From: Streptococcus sp.
GTDB lineage: Bacteria; Bacillota; Bacilli; Lactobacillales; Streptococcaceae
Direction: 5' to 3'
Assembly (NCBI GenBank): GCA_003521145.1
Contig: DOTL01000074.1
Location: 1-35,920 of the forward strand
Length of the DNA stretch: 35,920 nucleotides
Shown here: positions 7,744 to 16,046 of the stretch, piece by piece
Layout of the letters: the number at the start of each line of letters is the position of its first letter
Numbering within the stretch: the first letter of the stretch is position 1
The notes under the pieces: model-generated
What the model was told of the DNA's origin: nothing
The model's input: only the letters and a program-made list of their open reading frames with translations
Databases searched by the model: none
Position numbers and translations under genes: made by a program

Positions 7744-9660
7744 TTATTTATATTTTAACATTGCTCTGTACATTTTTTCATATGGCAAACTGATTTTAAA
7801 AAGCCTCTTCATGAATCCAATCTTCCATCTGCTTGACAAGAAATCTCTCTTTAAATTTCCAATATGAAATATATAGTAAAAAACGCTCTTAGGCTTTGCC
7901 AGATATAAAGTCTCGCCTTCATCAAAAAAGCGAAAATCTGCAAACATATCTATATCTGCCTTTTTCGGTTTCAATCCTGTTTCTGACAATCCCTCATATA
8001 ACGTATCAGCAGAAACATTTAAGTCCATGTTTCCGAACCTTGTAATGAAGTCTAATGCTCCTCTTTGAATATCAATCACATTTCTGTATTCAAACGTAGG
8101 TTTACCATTTTCTAAATATTCGTAAGGAAGTCTATTAGCAGTTACATTCTCATTCTCAACTCGATAATTTTTAACCGAACCCCCTTGCTCTAAAAAGAGC
8201 GTTTCAAAGAGCCCAACAAAAGCACTTCTCTTATCTTTTGCATTTTTATCATGTAGAAAATCAAATAAGTAACCATCCAGATCCAAATAGGGTACAACTT
8301 CAATGTTTCTTTTATAATAATCAGCAACACCTATATAATAGCCTTTAATACTTGCATCAATCCCAAGTTTATTAAGCGTTTCTATCAAATACCGCTGCAT
8401 TCCTCCAGACCAGCCAATATCTACTATTGCAAACTTTCCGGAAAGATGATTCTGCTCAATATACTTGACCAATAATTCGTATTCCTTTTTAGATACTGTC
8501 TCTATATACGATCCTAACTCGGAATACAAGCTGTTCAAATTCTTATTCTCTAATAATTCTTTCCTGTCAAAAGTGGTTTCAGCTGTAAAATCATATTTTT
8601 CAATTAAAGATCGATAATTATTTATATCAAGGCCAACACCATCAAATATGGATGTAAGCGAAACGAGTTTTGATGGAGAAATCATGTTAATTACATGAGG
8701 AAGTTCATAGTTCATCCATAAAATAGGAACTCTTAAGCTTCTCCTTGATACCTCTAAATAATGCGTTTGAACATCATTATAAAGTGCATCAAATGCTTTT
8801 TTCATAATGAGTCCATCTCTAGAAAAAAAATACACGTCCTTTATATCCGAATCTTTTACAGATTTATGAAGCCATTTGGAGTAACCCCATAAAAACATGC
8901 CATATTTTTCATATCCGAACCGATAATATTTGCTTTTCTCTATTGGCGAAGTATTATTCAAGAAAGAATTTATAATATTTTCCTCAATTCCAACTTCTTT
9001 TAGCTTGAATGTATTCTTTTCAATTTTTGTCGGGATATGGATTGCATCTACTCCATACTTTTTCGGAACTTCAAAATCCGATCTGTATGAATCGCCAATA
9101 TGAATCAACCGATTTTCTTTTCCTAATTCACCAATAATAAGCTCAAACAACTCACCAGAATATTTTGTTTTTCCTACAGAGGATGAAAGGTATAATTTAT
9201 CATACCCTCCAAGTCCTTCTCTCTCTAAAATCTGACATATAAATTCTTCCGGCAAATACATATCAGATGTGATAATGACCCTTTTCGATTTCAACGCATG
9301 TTTATATACCGGGAGAAACCAATCATTTGCTATTAAAAGCTCTCCTTCTGCTTCTAACTCTTCACTTGAAAAATCATATGGCATTTCTGCATAAATATCG
9401 GAAAGCGTCACCTCGACACCGTTCTTTTTGGTTCTTGCTCTTTTTTCAGCAGCAATTCTCTGTTCACAGAAGCCTATTTTATTATTCTTTTTCTCTATAT
9501 ATTCAAATACATCTGTTGGCTTCTTAACATTTCGTTTAAGTAATGTATCAAAAATATCAAACGATACGATATCATATTTTTCTATTTGATTGATAATGCT
9601 GGCAACATCGATGGAACTTGCAGTACTCAGCTTATCCCTTACTTGTTGTAGTATCTTCAT
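7744..9660 (-). CDS. Two-part HAD-superfamily protein of polysaccharide clusters (COG5610-like)
   Basis: A 638-residue protein. Residues 30-215 hold a complete HAD fold: motif I SFDIFDTLL (Asp35), motif II VIITSDMYLP, a lysine in SSVGKTKYSG, and motif IV HIGDSYRSDF. The remaining 420 residues form a second domain with YFFSRDGLIMKKAFD and IVDIGWSGGMQRYL, typical of the predicted hydrolases COG5610 seen beside glycosyltransferases. The role is not established; phosphatase or phospho-sugar transfer on a repeat-unit substituent is possible. It overlaps the upstream gene by ATGA, so the two are translationally coupled. It is an uncommon member of a streptococcal eps locus. Confidence 0.75.
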   Translation of the reverse strand: MKILQQVRDKLSTASSIDVASIINQIEKYDIVSFDIFDTLLKRNVKKPTDVFEYIEKKNNKIGFCEQRIAAEKRARTKKNGVEVTLSDIYAEMPYDFSSEELEAEGELLIANDWFLPVYKHALKSKRVIITSDMYLPEEFICQILEREGLGGYDKLYLSSSVGKTKYSGELFELIIGELGKENRLIHIGDSYRSDFEVPKKYGVDAIHIPTKIEKNTFKLKEVGIEENIINSFLNNTSPIEKSKYYRFGYEKYGMFLWGYSKWLHKSVKDSDIKDVYFFSRDGLIMKKAFDALYNDVQTHYLEVSRRSLRVPILWMNYELPHVINMISPSKLVSLTSIFDGVGLDINNYRSLIEKYDFTAETTFDRKELLENKNLNSLYSELGSYIETVSKKEYELLVKYIEQNHLSGKFAIVDIGWSGGMQRYLIETLNKLGIDASIKGYYIGVADYYKRNIEVVPYLDLDGYLFDFLHDKNAKDKRSAFVGLFETLFLEQGGSVKNYRVENENVTANRLPYEYLENGKPTFEYRNVIDIQRGALDFITRFGNMDLNVSADTLYEGLSETGLKPKKADIDMFADFRFFDEGETLYLAKPKSVFYYIFHIGNLKRDFLSSRWKIGFMKRLFKISLPYEKMYRAMLKYK

Positions 9661-10154
9661 TTCAATATCCCACCTACTAGATTTTCAAGCTCTTTACAGA
9701 ACTTCTCATTATTGCTACTCATCCCATGCCCCATTTTAGCAACAATCACATCGTATTTTTTGATCACATCACCAAGTGTGCTAATGTCCTCAACCGGGAT
9801 AATAGTTCCCATTCTCCGGGCAACATTTCTTGCAAATTCTACCTGGTGGTCATTCACATGTTCATCAAATCGGTGTTGACGGGGTACAACAATAGGTGTC
9901 TTACCGATTTGCAAAGGCATAATAAAGCTCGCAGGGCCTCCGTGAGTGATAATAATATCAGCTTTTTGCATAAATTTACTCATTTGATCAAAACTTATCA
10001 AACGAGACCACTGACAAAATTTAGGTTCGTAGATAGAATATCCTGTTTGAATAAAGACCTCTTCCTTTATCACTCCTGTTTCAACTAAATGATCCACTTC
10101 CTGAATTAAGCGATTAAAAGGTTGTTCGTGTGTTCCTACTGTTACAAAAATCAT
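9657..10154 (-). CDS. Alg13-like glycosyltransferase subunit (GT28 C-terminal domain)
   Basis: This 165-residue protein matches EpsF/Cps14G-type partners. It begins MIFVTVGTHEQPFNRLIQEVD and carries the donor-binding region ADIIITHGGPASFIMPLQIGKTPIVVPRQ near residues 88-116, equivalent to the C-terminal half of MurG-type GT28 enzymes. In pneumococcal type 14 the homologous pair adds the second sugar, galactose, to the lipid-linked glucose. Here it pairs with the Alg14-like gene immediately upstream, whose TAA overlaps this ATG by one base. Catalysis needs both. The second-sugar role is inferred from the family. Confidence 0.9.
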   Translation of the reverse strand: MIFVTVGTHEQPFNRLIQEVDHLVETGVIKEEVFIQTGYSIYEPKFCQWSRLISFDQMSKFMQKADIIITHGGPASFIMPLQIGKTPIVVPRQHRFDEHVNDHQVEFARNVARRMGTIIPVEDISTLGDVIKKYDVIVAKMGHGMSSNNEKFCKELENLVGGILK

Positions 10155-10603
10155 TAAAAGATACTCCCTAAATTAATAGCTTTTGAATAAACTTTTTTCA
10201 TTTCCTCCCACTGAACGATAAATTTATCTGTCACTGGATAAACCAATTTCCCAGTTACTGTCGGTTTATCTATTCTATCAAATACTTCTATATAAACCGT
10301 CTTAGCTCCAAATAGTTTACCAATGTAAAAGAATGGAACGGCTACCGCAGCTCCAGATGAAATAATGACATCAGGTTTTTCTTTTTTTAATACTTTAATA
10401 GCTAGAAAAGTATTTTTAATTAAATTTTTTAAGTTTCGATTTGTAGGAAAGTGACAAGAATACATTTTTTCATCTTTTAAGATGCTTCTTGCATCCTCTT
10501 TATCAAAGGTTACCCAAAAACGTTCTTCATCCTTCCAGAATGGTTTTAACATATTTAAATGTGCTAAATGCCCTCCAGATGACCCTACTAAACAAATTTT
10601 CAT
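10154..10603 (-). CDS. Alg14-like membrane-associated glycosyltransferase partner
   Basis: About 149 residues, starting MKICLVGSSGGHLAHLNMLKPF, the signature of Alg14/Cps14F-type proteins. The family supplies the acceptor-binding half and membrane docking for an Alg13-like catalytic partner, which is the next gene. A hydrophobic stretch (VIISSGAAVAVPFFYIGKLFG) lies near residues 85-105. The open frame extends to 10621, but the ATG at 10603 is preceded by GGGAG with seven bases of spacing and begins at the conserved MKI, so it is the better start. It follows epsE with a short gap of about 35 bp. Confidence 0.9.
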   Translation of the reverse strand: MKICLVGSSGGHLAHLNMLKPFWKDEERFWVTFDKEDARSILKDEKMYSCHFPTNRNLKNLIKNTFLAIKVLKKEKPDVIISSGAAVAVPFFYIGKLFGAKTVYIEVFDRIDKPTVTGKLVYPVTDKFIVQWEEMKKVYSKAINLGSIF

Positions 10604-10637
10604 TTTTTTCTCCCAATACAAGAATGAAGAGGGGGCT

Positions 10638-12005
10638 CTACTTACTTCCCTCTTTTTTAAAAACCACGACGATTGTCTTCAACAATATCTTGATATCCGA
10701 CCAAATCGACCAGTTATCGATATATTCAACATCGAGTCTTACCACCTCATCAAAGTTGGTAATATTACTACGACCACTTGCCTGCCATAGACCTGTAATT
10801 CCTGGTTTAAAGCTGAGGCGACGTTTTTGTTCCGGTGTATAAGATTCGTACTCATCCAATGTTGGTGGACGTGTTCCTACCAAGCTCATATCGCCTTTTA
10901 GAACATTCCAAAATTGTGGAAGTTCATCAAGACTCGTTTTACGAATGAAATGTCCAATTTTGGTAATACGTGGATCATTGTCCATCTTAAACATACCACC
11001 AGACATTTGATTCTGTGCCATCAAATTCTTCTTGATTTCTTCCGCATCAACACACATAGAACGGAATTTATAAAACTTGAAGATACGTCCATTTTCTCCC
11101 ACACGATCTTGAGCAAAGATAGCTGGTCCTCCATCTTTACGAATAAGAGGATAAAGGAAGATTCCAACAATACCACAGAGCACCAAACCAACTAGAGCTC
11201 CACAGATATCGAGGAAGCGTTTCGCCAAGATATCTCCATAACTATAAAAATGCGTAGAAAACGTAACAACTTTGAAAGGACCTAATTGTTGGATACGTTT
11301 TTCGCCCTGACTCATAAATTCAAGGGCATTAAAATTAATGGATACTGGAATTCCCATAAGTTCAAATGGTGACGCATAATCCCAAATCTTGTACTGCTCA
11401 CTTGGCAGATTAATCAAAACTTGGTCTACTACTGAGTGTGTCGCATATTCAATCAAATTTTCAGGTTTAACACTCTTGATAAATGGATCAGTGAAATAAG
11501 GATTATCCAAGACACAAACTGCTGTAATCCTACCATCCATATTGTCATTCATACGAGACAAAACATTTTCTAGACGTGCTTGATCAGAAATCAAGAGAAT
11601 ATTCTTATTACTTTTACGACGTGTATAAATAGATGAACGGAAATACTTAAGAACCGTGTTTGTTAGGTATAAGAGAATACCTGAAATCACAGTAACATAA
11701 AGAAGTCCGCGACGTGAGATTGAAAAACTTCCATCTGCAAAAAACGAGAGAAAAGTTGTAATTAGAGCAAATATGAAACAATATTTGATAGTTGCAATGA
11801 GTTCATCCAAGTAGCCTCTATACTTAAGATTTTCATAATAACTACTGATATAGAAAGACACTACATGTACGACACCAAAAAGGACAATGCTTCCTTGGGT
11901 AATATCTGTATAAGGTATTTTACTAGCTACCAAGGCTGCTAAAACAACCACAACCAACTGTATAATACCAATTTCAATGCGACGAATCTCTTGTTTTTCT
12001 TTCAC
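10638..12005 (-). CDS. epsE: EpsE: undecaprenyl-phosphate sugar-1-phosphate transferase (priming)
   Basis: A 455-residue polyisoprenyl-phosphate hexose-1-phosphate transferase, the enzyme that starts the repeat unit by loading glucose- or galactose-1-phosphate onto undecaprenyl phosphate. The N-terminal half has four membrane spans and a CoA-binding-like soluble segment (ILLISDQARLENVLSRM). The C-terminal catalytic domain has its own anchor and the motifs KFYKFRSM, KTSLDELPQFWNVLKGDMSLVGTRPP and FKPGITGLWQ, in order from residue 300 to 420. Start is GTG at 12005 behind an AAGGGG site. It lies 56 bp after epsD. The sugar (Gal or Glc) cannot be told by eye. Confidence 0.95.
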   Translation of the reverse strand: MKEKQEIRRIEIGIIQLVVVVLAALVASKIPYTDITQGSIVLFGVVHVVSFYISSYYENLKYRGYLDELIATIKYCFIFALITTFLSFFADGSFSISRRGLLYVTVISGILLYLTNTVLKYFRSSIYTRRKSNKNILLISDQARLENVLSRMNDNMDGRITAVCVLDNPYFTDPFIKSVKPENLIEYATHSVVDQVLINLPSEQYKIWDYASPFELMGIPVSINFNALEFMSQGEKRIQQLGPFKVVTFSTHFYSYGDILAKRFLDICGALVGLVLCGIVGIFLYPLIRKDGGPAIFAQDRVGENGRIFKFYKFRSMCVDAEEIKKNLMAQNQMSGGMFKMDNDPRITKIGHFIRKTSLDELPQFWNVLKGDMSLVGTRPPTLDEYESYTPEQKRRLSFKPGITGLWQASGRSNITNFDEVVRLDVEYIDNWSIWSDIKILLKTIVVVFKKEGSK

Positions 12006-12061
12006 TCTAAGCCCCTTTTTAATCTGTTAAGGTATAGGGAGCAGCATCATCCCCATTAATG

Positions 12062-12802
12062 CTATCCTTTTCTACGACGATGTGCTCTTGAATGACGTTC
12101 TTTTTGTTCTGCTTTTTTTCCGTACTCACCATATGATCCATACGAACCGTATGACCCATATTTATCTACTGTCATATCAACTTTATTAAGAACAACACCT
12201 AAAAATTGAGAACTAGTTTGTTCCAACTGTTCAACAGCTTTTGCTACAAAGCGACGTTTAATTCTCCCAGCTGCTGTAGCCAAGAGACTTGCATCGGCCT
12301 GATGGGCAATAATAACTGCATCAATTACCAAACCAATTGGTGGGGTATCAATGATGACGTAATCATAACGACTGCGAGTAACATCCAACAAATGTCTAAA
12401 ATTGTCATTTTGCAAAAGACTTGTTGGATTAGGTGGAACAGGACCAGATGTAATGACGTCCAAACCAGAAACGTTAGTTTGACAAATAGTTTCATTTAAA
12501 TCAGCATTTCCTGAAAGGAAATTTGAAAGACCTTTATAAGGCTCATTTGATTTAAATGTTCCTGACAAAACAGAGTTACGAGTATCAGCATCAATCAGAA
12601 GTGTTCGTAGCCCAACACTAGCAAATGAAATCGCCAAGTTAACAGATGTCGTTGATTTTCCTTCACCACTTTCAACAGAGCTAATCGCAATCACTTTAAT
12701 CTGAGCACCAGAAAATTGAATATTTGTGCGAATAGCGTTATAATACTCTTCCGTCTTTTTAGCAAAGTCTACTTTTGATTTAACTAACTTTAATAAAGGC
12801 AT
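12062..12802 (-). CDS. epsD: EpsD: bacterial tyrosine kinase (BY-kinase)
   Basis: 246 residues of a CpsD/Wze-type autophosphorylating tyrosine kinase. It shows Walker A (SSVESGEGKSTTSVNLA, residues 41-57), Walker A' (LLIDADTRNS) and Walker B (YVIIDTPPIG), and ends in a tyrosine-rich tail with five tyrosines in repeated YGS/YGE units followed by a basic tail. It is activated by the membrane protein EpsC next door and dephosphorylated by EpsB, together controlling chain length and export. The gene follows epsC after nine bases. Confidence 0.95.
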   Translation of the reverse strand: MPLLKLVKSKVDFAKKTEEYYNAIRTNIQFSGAQIKVIAISSVESGEGKSTTSVNLAISFASVGLRTLLIDADTRNSVLSGTFKSNEPYKGLSNFLSGNADLNETICQTNVSGLDVITSGPVPPNPTSLLQNDNFRHLLDVTRSRYDYVIIDTPPIGLVIDAVIIAHQADASLLATAAGRIKRRFVAKAVEQLEQTSSQFLGVVLNKVDMTVDKYGSYGSYGSYGEYGKKAEQKERHSRAHRRRKG

Positions 12803-12811
12803 TTCTTCTCC

Positions 12812-13504
12812 TTAAATTTTATCTGTATCAGGGACAATTCCAAGAAGTGTCATTCCAAGGGCATCTTCCACATCTTCTGGACGGCGAACACGATCATCTA
12901 GGATTTCACGTACCAATACACCAACCACTGCAAGGAATGCTCCAAGCACTGCCCCAAGAAGCACATTACGTTTGATATTTGGTGAAGATGGTGACTCTGG
13001 CAATTTAGCTTCTTCGAGCGTTGTGACATCTTCAACTTTTGTCACGTTCTTGATTTTTTCTGAAGCAACTTCACGAACCTTATTGGCAAGTGTTTGCGCA
13101 TCTTGACCAGTTTTAGCATTAACAGAAATTGAAATAAGACGAGTATCAGTAGGAATATTAACTGAAATCATTTTAGCAAGTTCTGCTTCTGTTATATTCA
13201 ATTTTTCATCTTTGATAACTTCTGACAATACATCATTTGATGTAATAATCTCTTTATAGTCATTTACCAAATAGGTACCAGCTTGCAAATCTTGAGCAGA
13301 AAGATTCTTATTATCTGTTGCCTGATTAACCACATAGATACGCGTTGTTGATGTATATGTTGGTTGGATAAAGAAATAAGTACCTAAGAAACTGAAAGCA
13401 GCGACATAAAAGGCTGTAAATAGAATAAATACTTTTTTAGTCCAAAGTTTATGTAGCAATGCTAGTACGTCGATTTCATCACTTTTAGTGTTATCTTGAT
13501 TCAT
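12812..13504 (-). CDS. epsC: EpsC: Wzz-family chain-length regulator and kinase activator
   Basis: 230 residues with a Wzz domain. One membrane span lies near residues 24-45 (KKVFILFTAFYVAAFSFLG), an extracellular coiled region fills the middle, and a second span near 180-200 (LLGAVLGAFLAVVGVLV) leads into a cytoplasmic tail, DDRVRRPEDVEDALGMTLLGIVP, that activates the BY-kinase. The proline-rich SPSSPN segment before the second span is typical. It pairs with EpsD as the split Gram-positive equivalent of a Wzc protein. It lies eight bases from epsB. Confidence 0.95.
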   Translation of the reverse strand: MNQDNTKSDEIDVLALLHKLWTKKVFILFTAFYVAAFSFLGTYFFIQPTYTSTTRIYVVNQATDNKNLSAQDLQAGTYLVNDYKEIITSNDVLSEVIKDEKLNITEAELAKMISVNIPTDTRLISISVNAKTGQDAQTLANKVREVASEKIKNVTKVEDVTTLEEAKLPESPSSPNIKRNVLLGAVLGAFLAVVGVLVREILDDRVRRPEDVEDALGMTLLGIVPDTDKI

Positions 13505-13512
13505 AATATCTC

Positions 13513-14244
13513 CTATAAATATTGATTTTCTAGTAATGTTTTGGGATTTTCAATAAAAAGATTCTTAGCACGTTTGGGGCCGTAGTTCTTTTTAACAATT
13601 TCATAAGCATCTTTCATAAATGGTGGTCTCGGCCCAAGATTATGCATGTCGCTAGCAACCATATGAACTAACTTTTTCTCCAAGAAAAAGCGAACACGTT
13701 TCTTTCTTACTTTATCTTTATCTCCAAAGAGCTTTGGTTTGAGGACATGTGAGCTATTGACTTGAGTATAGCAGCCCATATTGATGATTTCTCGAACACG
13801 ATCAGCATTTTCTTCGAGGGCATCATAGCGCTCAATATGAGCAACAATAGGCGTTACCCCCGCTCTCAAAACATTACTAAGCCCACTATGAATTTCTTTC
13901 CAAGATGTGCGAGCACTAAACTCAATCAAAGCAAATTGAGTGTTGTGCATGCGCGGAATGAGATTCTTTTCAAGTTTCTCCACAATGTCTGAGGTGTAAT
14001 AAAGTTCACCTCCATAATAAATAGTTAAGTCTGGATAAAGTGCTTCTGCCTCTGCTTTTACCTTAGAAAAGTTGGCAAAAATTTTATCCTCTGGAGTCTC
14101 AAACATCCCCTTACGACGATGGGATGTTGAAACAATCTTACGTACCCCCTGGGCGTAACTTTCACCAATGAGGTCTAAACTTTCTTCTAAAGTTTTAGGA
14201 CCATCATCAACATCAAAAACAATATGTGAGTGAACGTCAATCAC
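13513..14244 (-). CDS. epsB: EpsB: PHP-type protein tyrosine phosphatase
   Basis: 243 residues of the CpsB/YwqE family. The PHP metal site begins with MIDVHSHIVFDVDDGPKTLEES (His5, His7, Asp), and later metal-binding residues are seen in PIVAHIERYDAL and MVASDMHNLG. It is manganese-dependent and removes phosphate from the EpsD tyrosine tail. Its ATG immediately follows the epsA stop codon with no gap, implying translational coupling. Confidence 0.95.
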   Translation of the reverse strand: MIDVHSHIVFDVDDGPKTLEESLDLIGESYAQGVRKIVSTSHRRKGMFETPEDKIFANFSKVKAEAEALYPDLTIYYGGELYYTSDIVEKLEKNLIPRMHNTQFALIEFSARTSWKEIHSGLSNVLRAGVTPIVAHIERYDALEENADRVREIINMGCYTQVNSSHVLKPKLFGDKDKVRKKRVRFFLEKKLVHMVASDMHNLGPRPPFMKDAYEIVKKNYGPKRAKNLFIENPKTLLENQYL

Positions 14245-15705
14245 TTATTTTTCCTCCATCAGATTTTTGATAGCTTGAGAGGCTCTTGCCACACTCGAAT
14301 TATCTAGTTTCATCATGTAAAGACTAGAATTTGGCATAGCATAAGAGGTCAATTGTCCGGTTGAACCTGTACCAGTTACTGCTTGAGACGTTACTGTAAA
14401 TTTAGAGCCTGAATCAAGTTGTGTATTAGCCAAAGCATTAATGGTATCCAAAGAAATATTTGTCTGAACAGAGTCTTGGAGATTATTAACGATTGAAGTA
14501 AAGTTTGATACAGACTTTAGAGAAGCCAACTTGTTTACAATCGCAGAAATGACTTTCTCCTGGTTTTTACCACGGTCATTATCTCCGCCATCTAAACTAT
14601 AGCGTTCACGAACAAATCCAAGTGCTTGCTCTGAATTCATTTGGATATCTCCAACTGGGAAATCAAACTTCCCATGAAGACTTGTGAAAGCTTGATCATT
14701 ATGGACTGTCACACCACCAAGTTGGTCAATCAACTTAAGGAAAGATGTGAAGTTAATTCGTGCATAGTAATCAATCTTAGTACCATATAGATCTTCCAGA
14801 GTTTGTTCAGATGTTTCAACACCATAAATACCTGCGTGGGTTAATTTATCATACTGGTTTGCCCCACCACCAGGAATCTTAACGTATGCATCACGTGGAG
14901 TAGTCGTCAAGAGAATCTTATGTTTATTCATGTTTACTGTCATAATAATATTGACATCTGAACGTGACACTGTTGAAATCGAACCGTAGGTATCAATACC
15001 ACTAATATAAATATTGAAGACTTTTGAATCTACTTGTTTTGCAGAGTTGTTATTCTTCTTTTTAATTTTATAAGTATAAATTGTTTTTAGATTTGAAGCA
15101 TAGTTACTATCGACAGACTCTAATAGGCTTGCATAAGAGCCACTCAAGACCATAGCTTTAGATTTGCCAGACTTAAGATTATCATAAGCTTCTTGATATG
15201 AGGCAACATCATCAACTTTAACATCAACTTTTTTATCTTTTTTGAGAGCTGACATCAAGATCTCGATATTGTTCTTATCAACCTTAGTAGGTGCCTGTAC
15301 GCTAGTAAGCTGGCTCACATCTTTGATGTCACTTTCCTTAGGAACCACGATGCTCATTTCTACTTCAGAAAATGCTGCCGTCTGATTCATACGGTTAGTG
15401 ATGTCAATCATTTGTTTAAAACCAAAAATACCAACCAGAGAAACTAGCGAGAAGATAACCAATACAACCGTTGTCACTAGTGGTGATTTCTTAGTCTTCT
15501 GAAGGAAGATGCTAATAGCAAGAACTACCAACAAACCAATGGTGATAATGATGTTCAAAAACCTAAAGGATAGGAAATTATAATTGAACATGGTGAATAA
15601 TAAGACCAATGCTAAAATAGTATACAAAATGGTCAATCCAACGTTGACCATCCCCCACGATCTATTACCCGTACGTTTTTGCTTACGATTCGTACGCGAA
15701 CTCAT
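14245..15705 (-). CDS. epsA: EpsA: LytR-CpsA-Psr (LCP) family protein
   Basis: 486 residues, the first gene of the operon. A basic N-terminus is followed by three membrane spans (about residues 19-85), an accessory domain with many Lys/Asp residues (100-200), then the LCP catalytic domain: VNMNKHKILLTTTPRDAY, GANQYDKLTHAGIYG, and LGFVRERYSLDGGDNDRGKNQEKVI. LCP proteins attach lipid-linked glycopolymers to peptidoglycan. In eps loci EpsA was long called a regulator; attachment or release of the exopolysaccharide is the likelier function. The start is preceded by AGGAGC. Confidence 0.95.
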   Translation of the reverse strand: MSSRTNRKQKRTGNRSWGMVNVGLTILYTILALVLLFTMFNYNFLSFRFLNIIITIGLLVVLAISIFLQKTKKSPLVTTVVLVIFSLVSLVGIFGFKQMIDITNRMNQTAAFSEVEMSIVVPKESDIKDVSQLTSVQAPTKVDKNNIEILMSALKKDKKVDVKVDDVASYQEAYDNLKSGKSKAMVLSGSYASLLESVDSNYASNLKTIYTYKIKKKNNNSAKQVDSKVFNIYISGIDTYGSISTVSRSDVNIIMTVNMNKHKILLTTTPRDAYVKIPGGGANQYDKLTHAGIYGVETSEQTLEDLYGTKIDYYARINFTSFLKLIDQLGGVTVHNDQAFTSLHGKFDFPVGDIQMNSEQALGFVRERYSLDGGDNDRGKNQEKVISAIVNKLASLKSVSNFTSIVNNLQDSVQTNISLDTINALANTQLDSGSKFTVTSQAVTGTGSTGQLTSYAMPNSSLYMMKLDNSSVARASQAIKNLMEEK

Positions 15706-15748
15706 ATAAATTGCTCCTAAAAATTAAAATTAAGTATTCCCCATTATT

Positions 15749-15777
15749 ATTATAACATTAATACAATTTCATTTCAA
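15749..15777 (-). promoter_or_regulatory. Promoter of the eps operon
   Basis: On the minus strand TTGAAA (15777-15772) and TATAAT (15754-15749) are separated by 17 bp, close to the sigma-A consensus. Transcription would start near 15,742, about 37 bases upstream of the epsA ATG. Confidence 0.85.
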
Positions 15778-15802
15778 TTGTCATTTTTTTCAAAAAAAAC
15801 AA

Positions 15803-15816
15803 AAAAAACGTTTTCA
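15803..15816 (-). promoter_or_regulatory. cre-like box upstream of the eps promoter
   Basis: The minus strand reads TGAAAACGTTTTTT, matching most of the CcpA cre consensus (TGNNANCGNTNNCA) except the last two bases. It lies about 26 bp upstream of the -35 box. AT-rich DNA gives such matches by chance, so this is tentative. Confidence 0.3.
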
Positions 15817-15858
15817 TTATGATATCAATCATTTAATTTATATCATTTTTCATTATAT

Positions 15859-15876
15859 TGTGAACTATCTTTCACA
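15859..15876. promoter_or_regulatory. Perfect palindrome TGTGAA-N6-TTCACA
   Basis: TGTGAA at 15859-15864 and TTCACA at 15871-15876 form a perfect dyad with a six-base spacer, the geometry of Crp/Fnr-family operators. It is about 80 bp upstream of the eps -35 box. A regulator cannot be named from this window. Confidence 0.45.
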
Positions 15877-16014
15877 TTTTTAGTAGTTAAACTTTAAATT
15901 GTCGGATATTTACCTATTTATTACAAGTCTTCTTCTTCCAAATATTTTTATTTTTTCTAGTAGTTTGAAAAATTTTAACTTATTATCACTTCGAACAGAT
16001 ATTAGCTACAACAC

Positions 16015-16041
16015 AAAAGGACGACCAAATGGCGTCCTTTT
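16015..16041 (-). terminator. Terminator after deoD
   Basis: A 9-bp perfect stem (AAAAGGACG / CGTCCTTTT) with a nine-base loop lies six bases past the deoD stop. The U-rich arm is part of the stem. It should separate deoD from the eps operon, though some read-through could feed epsA. Confidence 0.7.
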
Positions 16042-16046
16042 ACAAA

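Larger units (their letters stand above)
15706..16046. other. eps-deoD intergenic region (341 bp)
   Basis: No convincing gene. Read on the minus strand it holds, in order, the deoD terminator, an AT-rich stretch of about 130 bp, a TGTGAA-N6-TTCACA palindrome, a cre-like box and the eps promoter. A 64-codon plus-strand frame starting at 15,899 has no ribosome-binding site and overlaps the end of deoD, so it is not taken as a gene. Confidence 0.7.
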
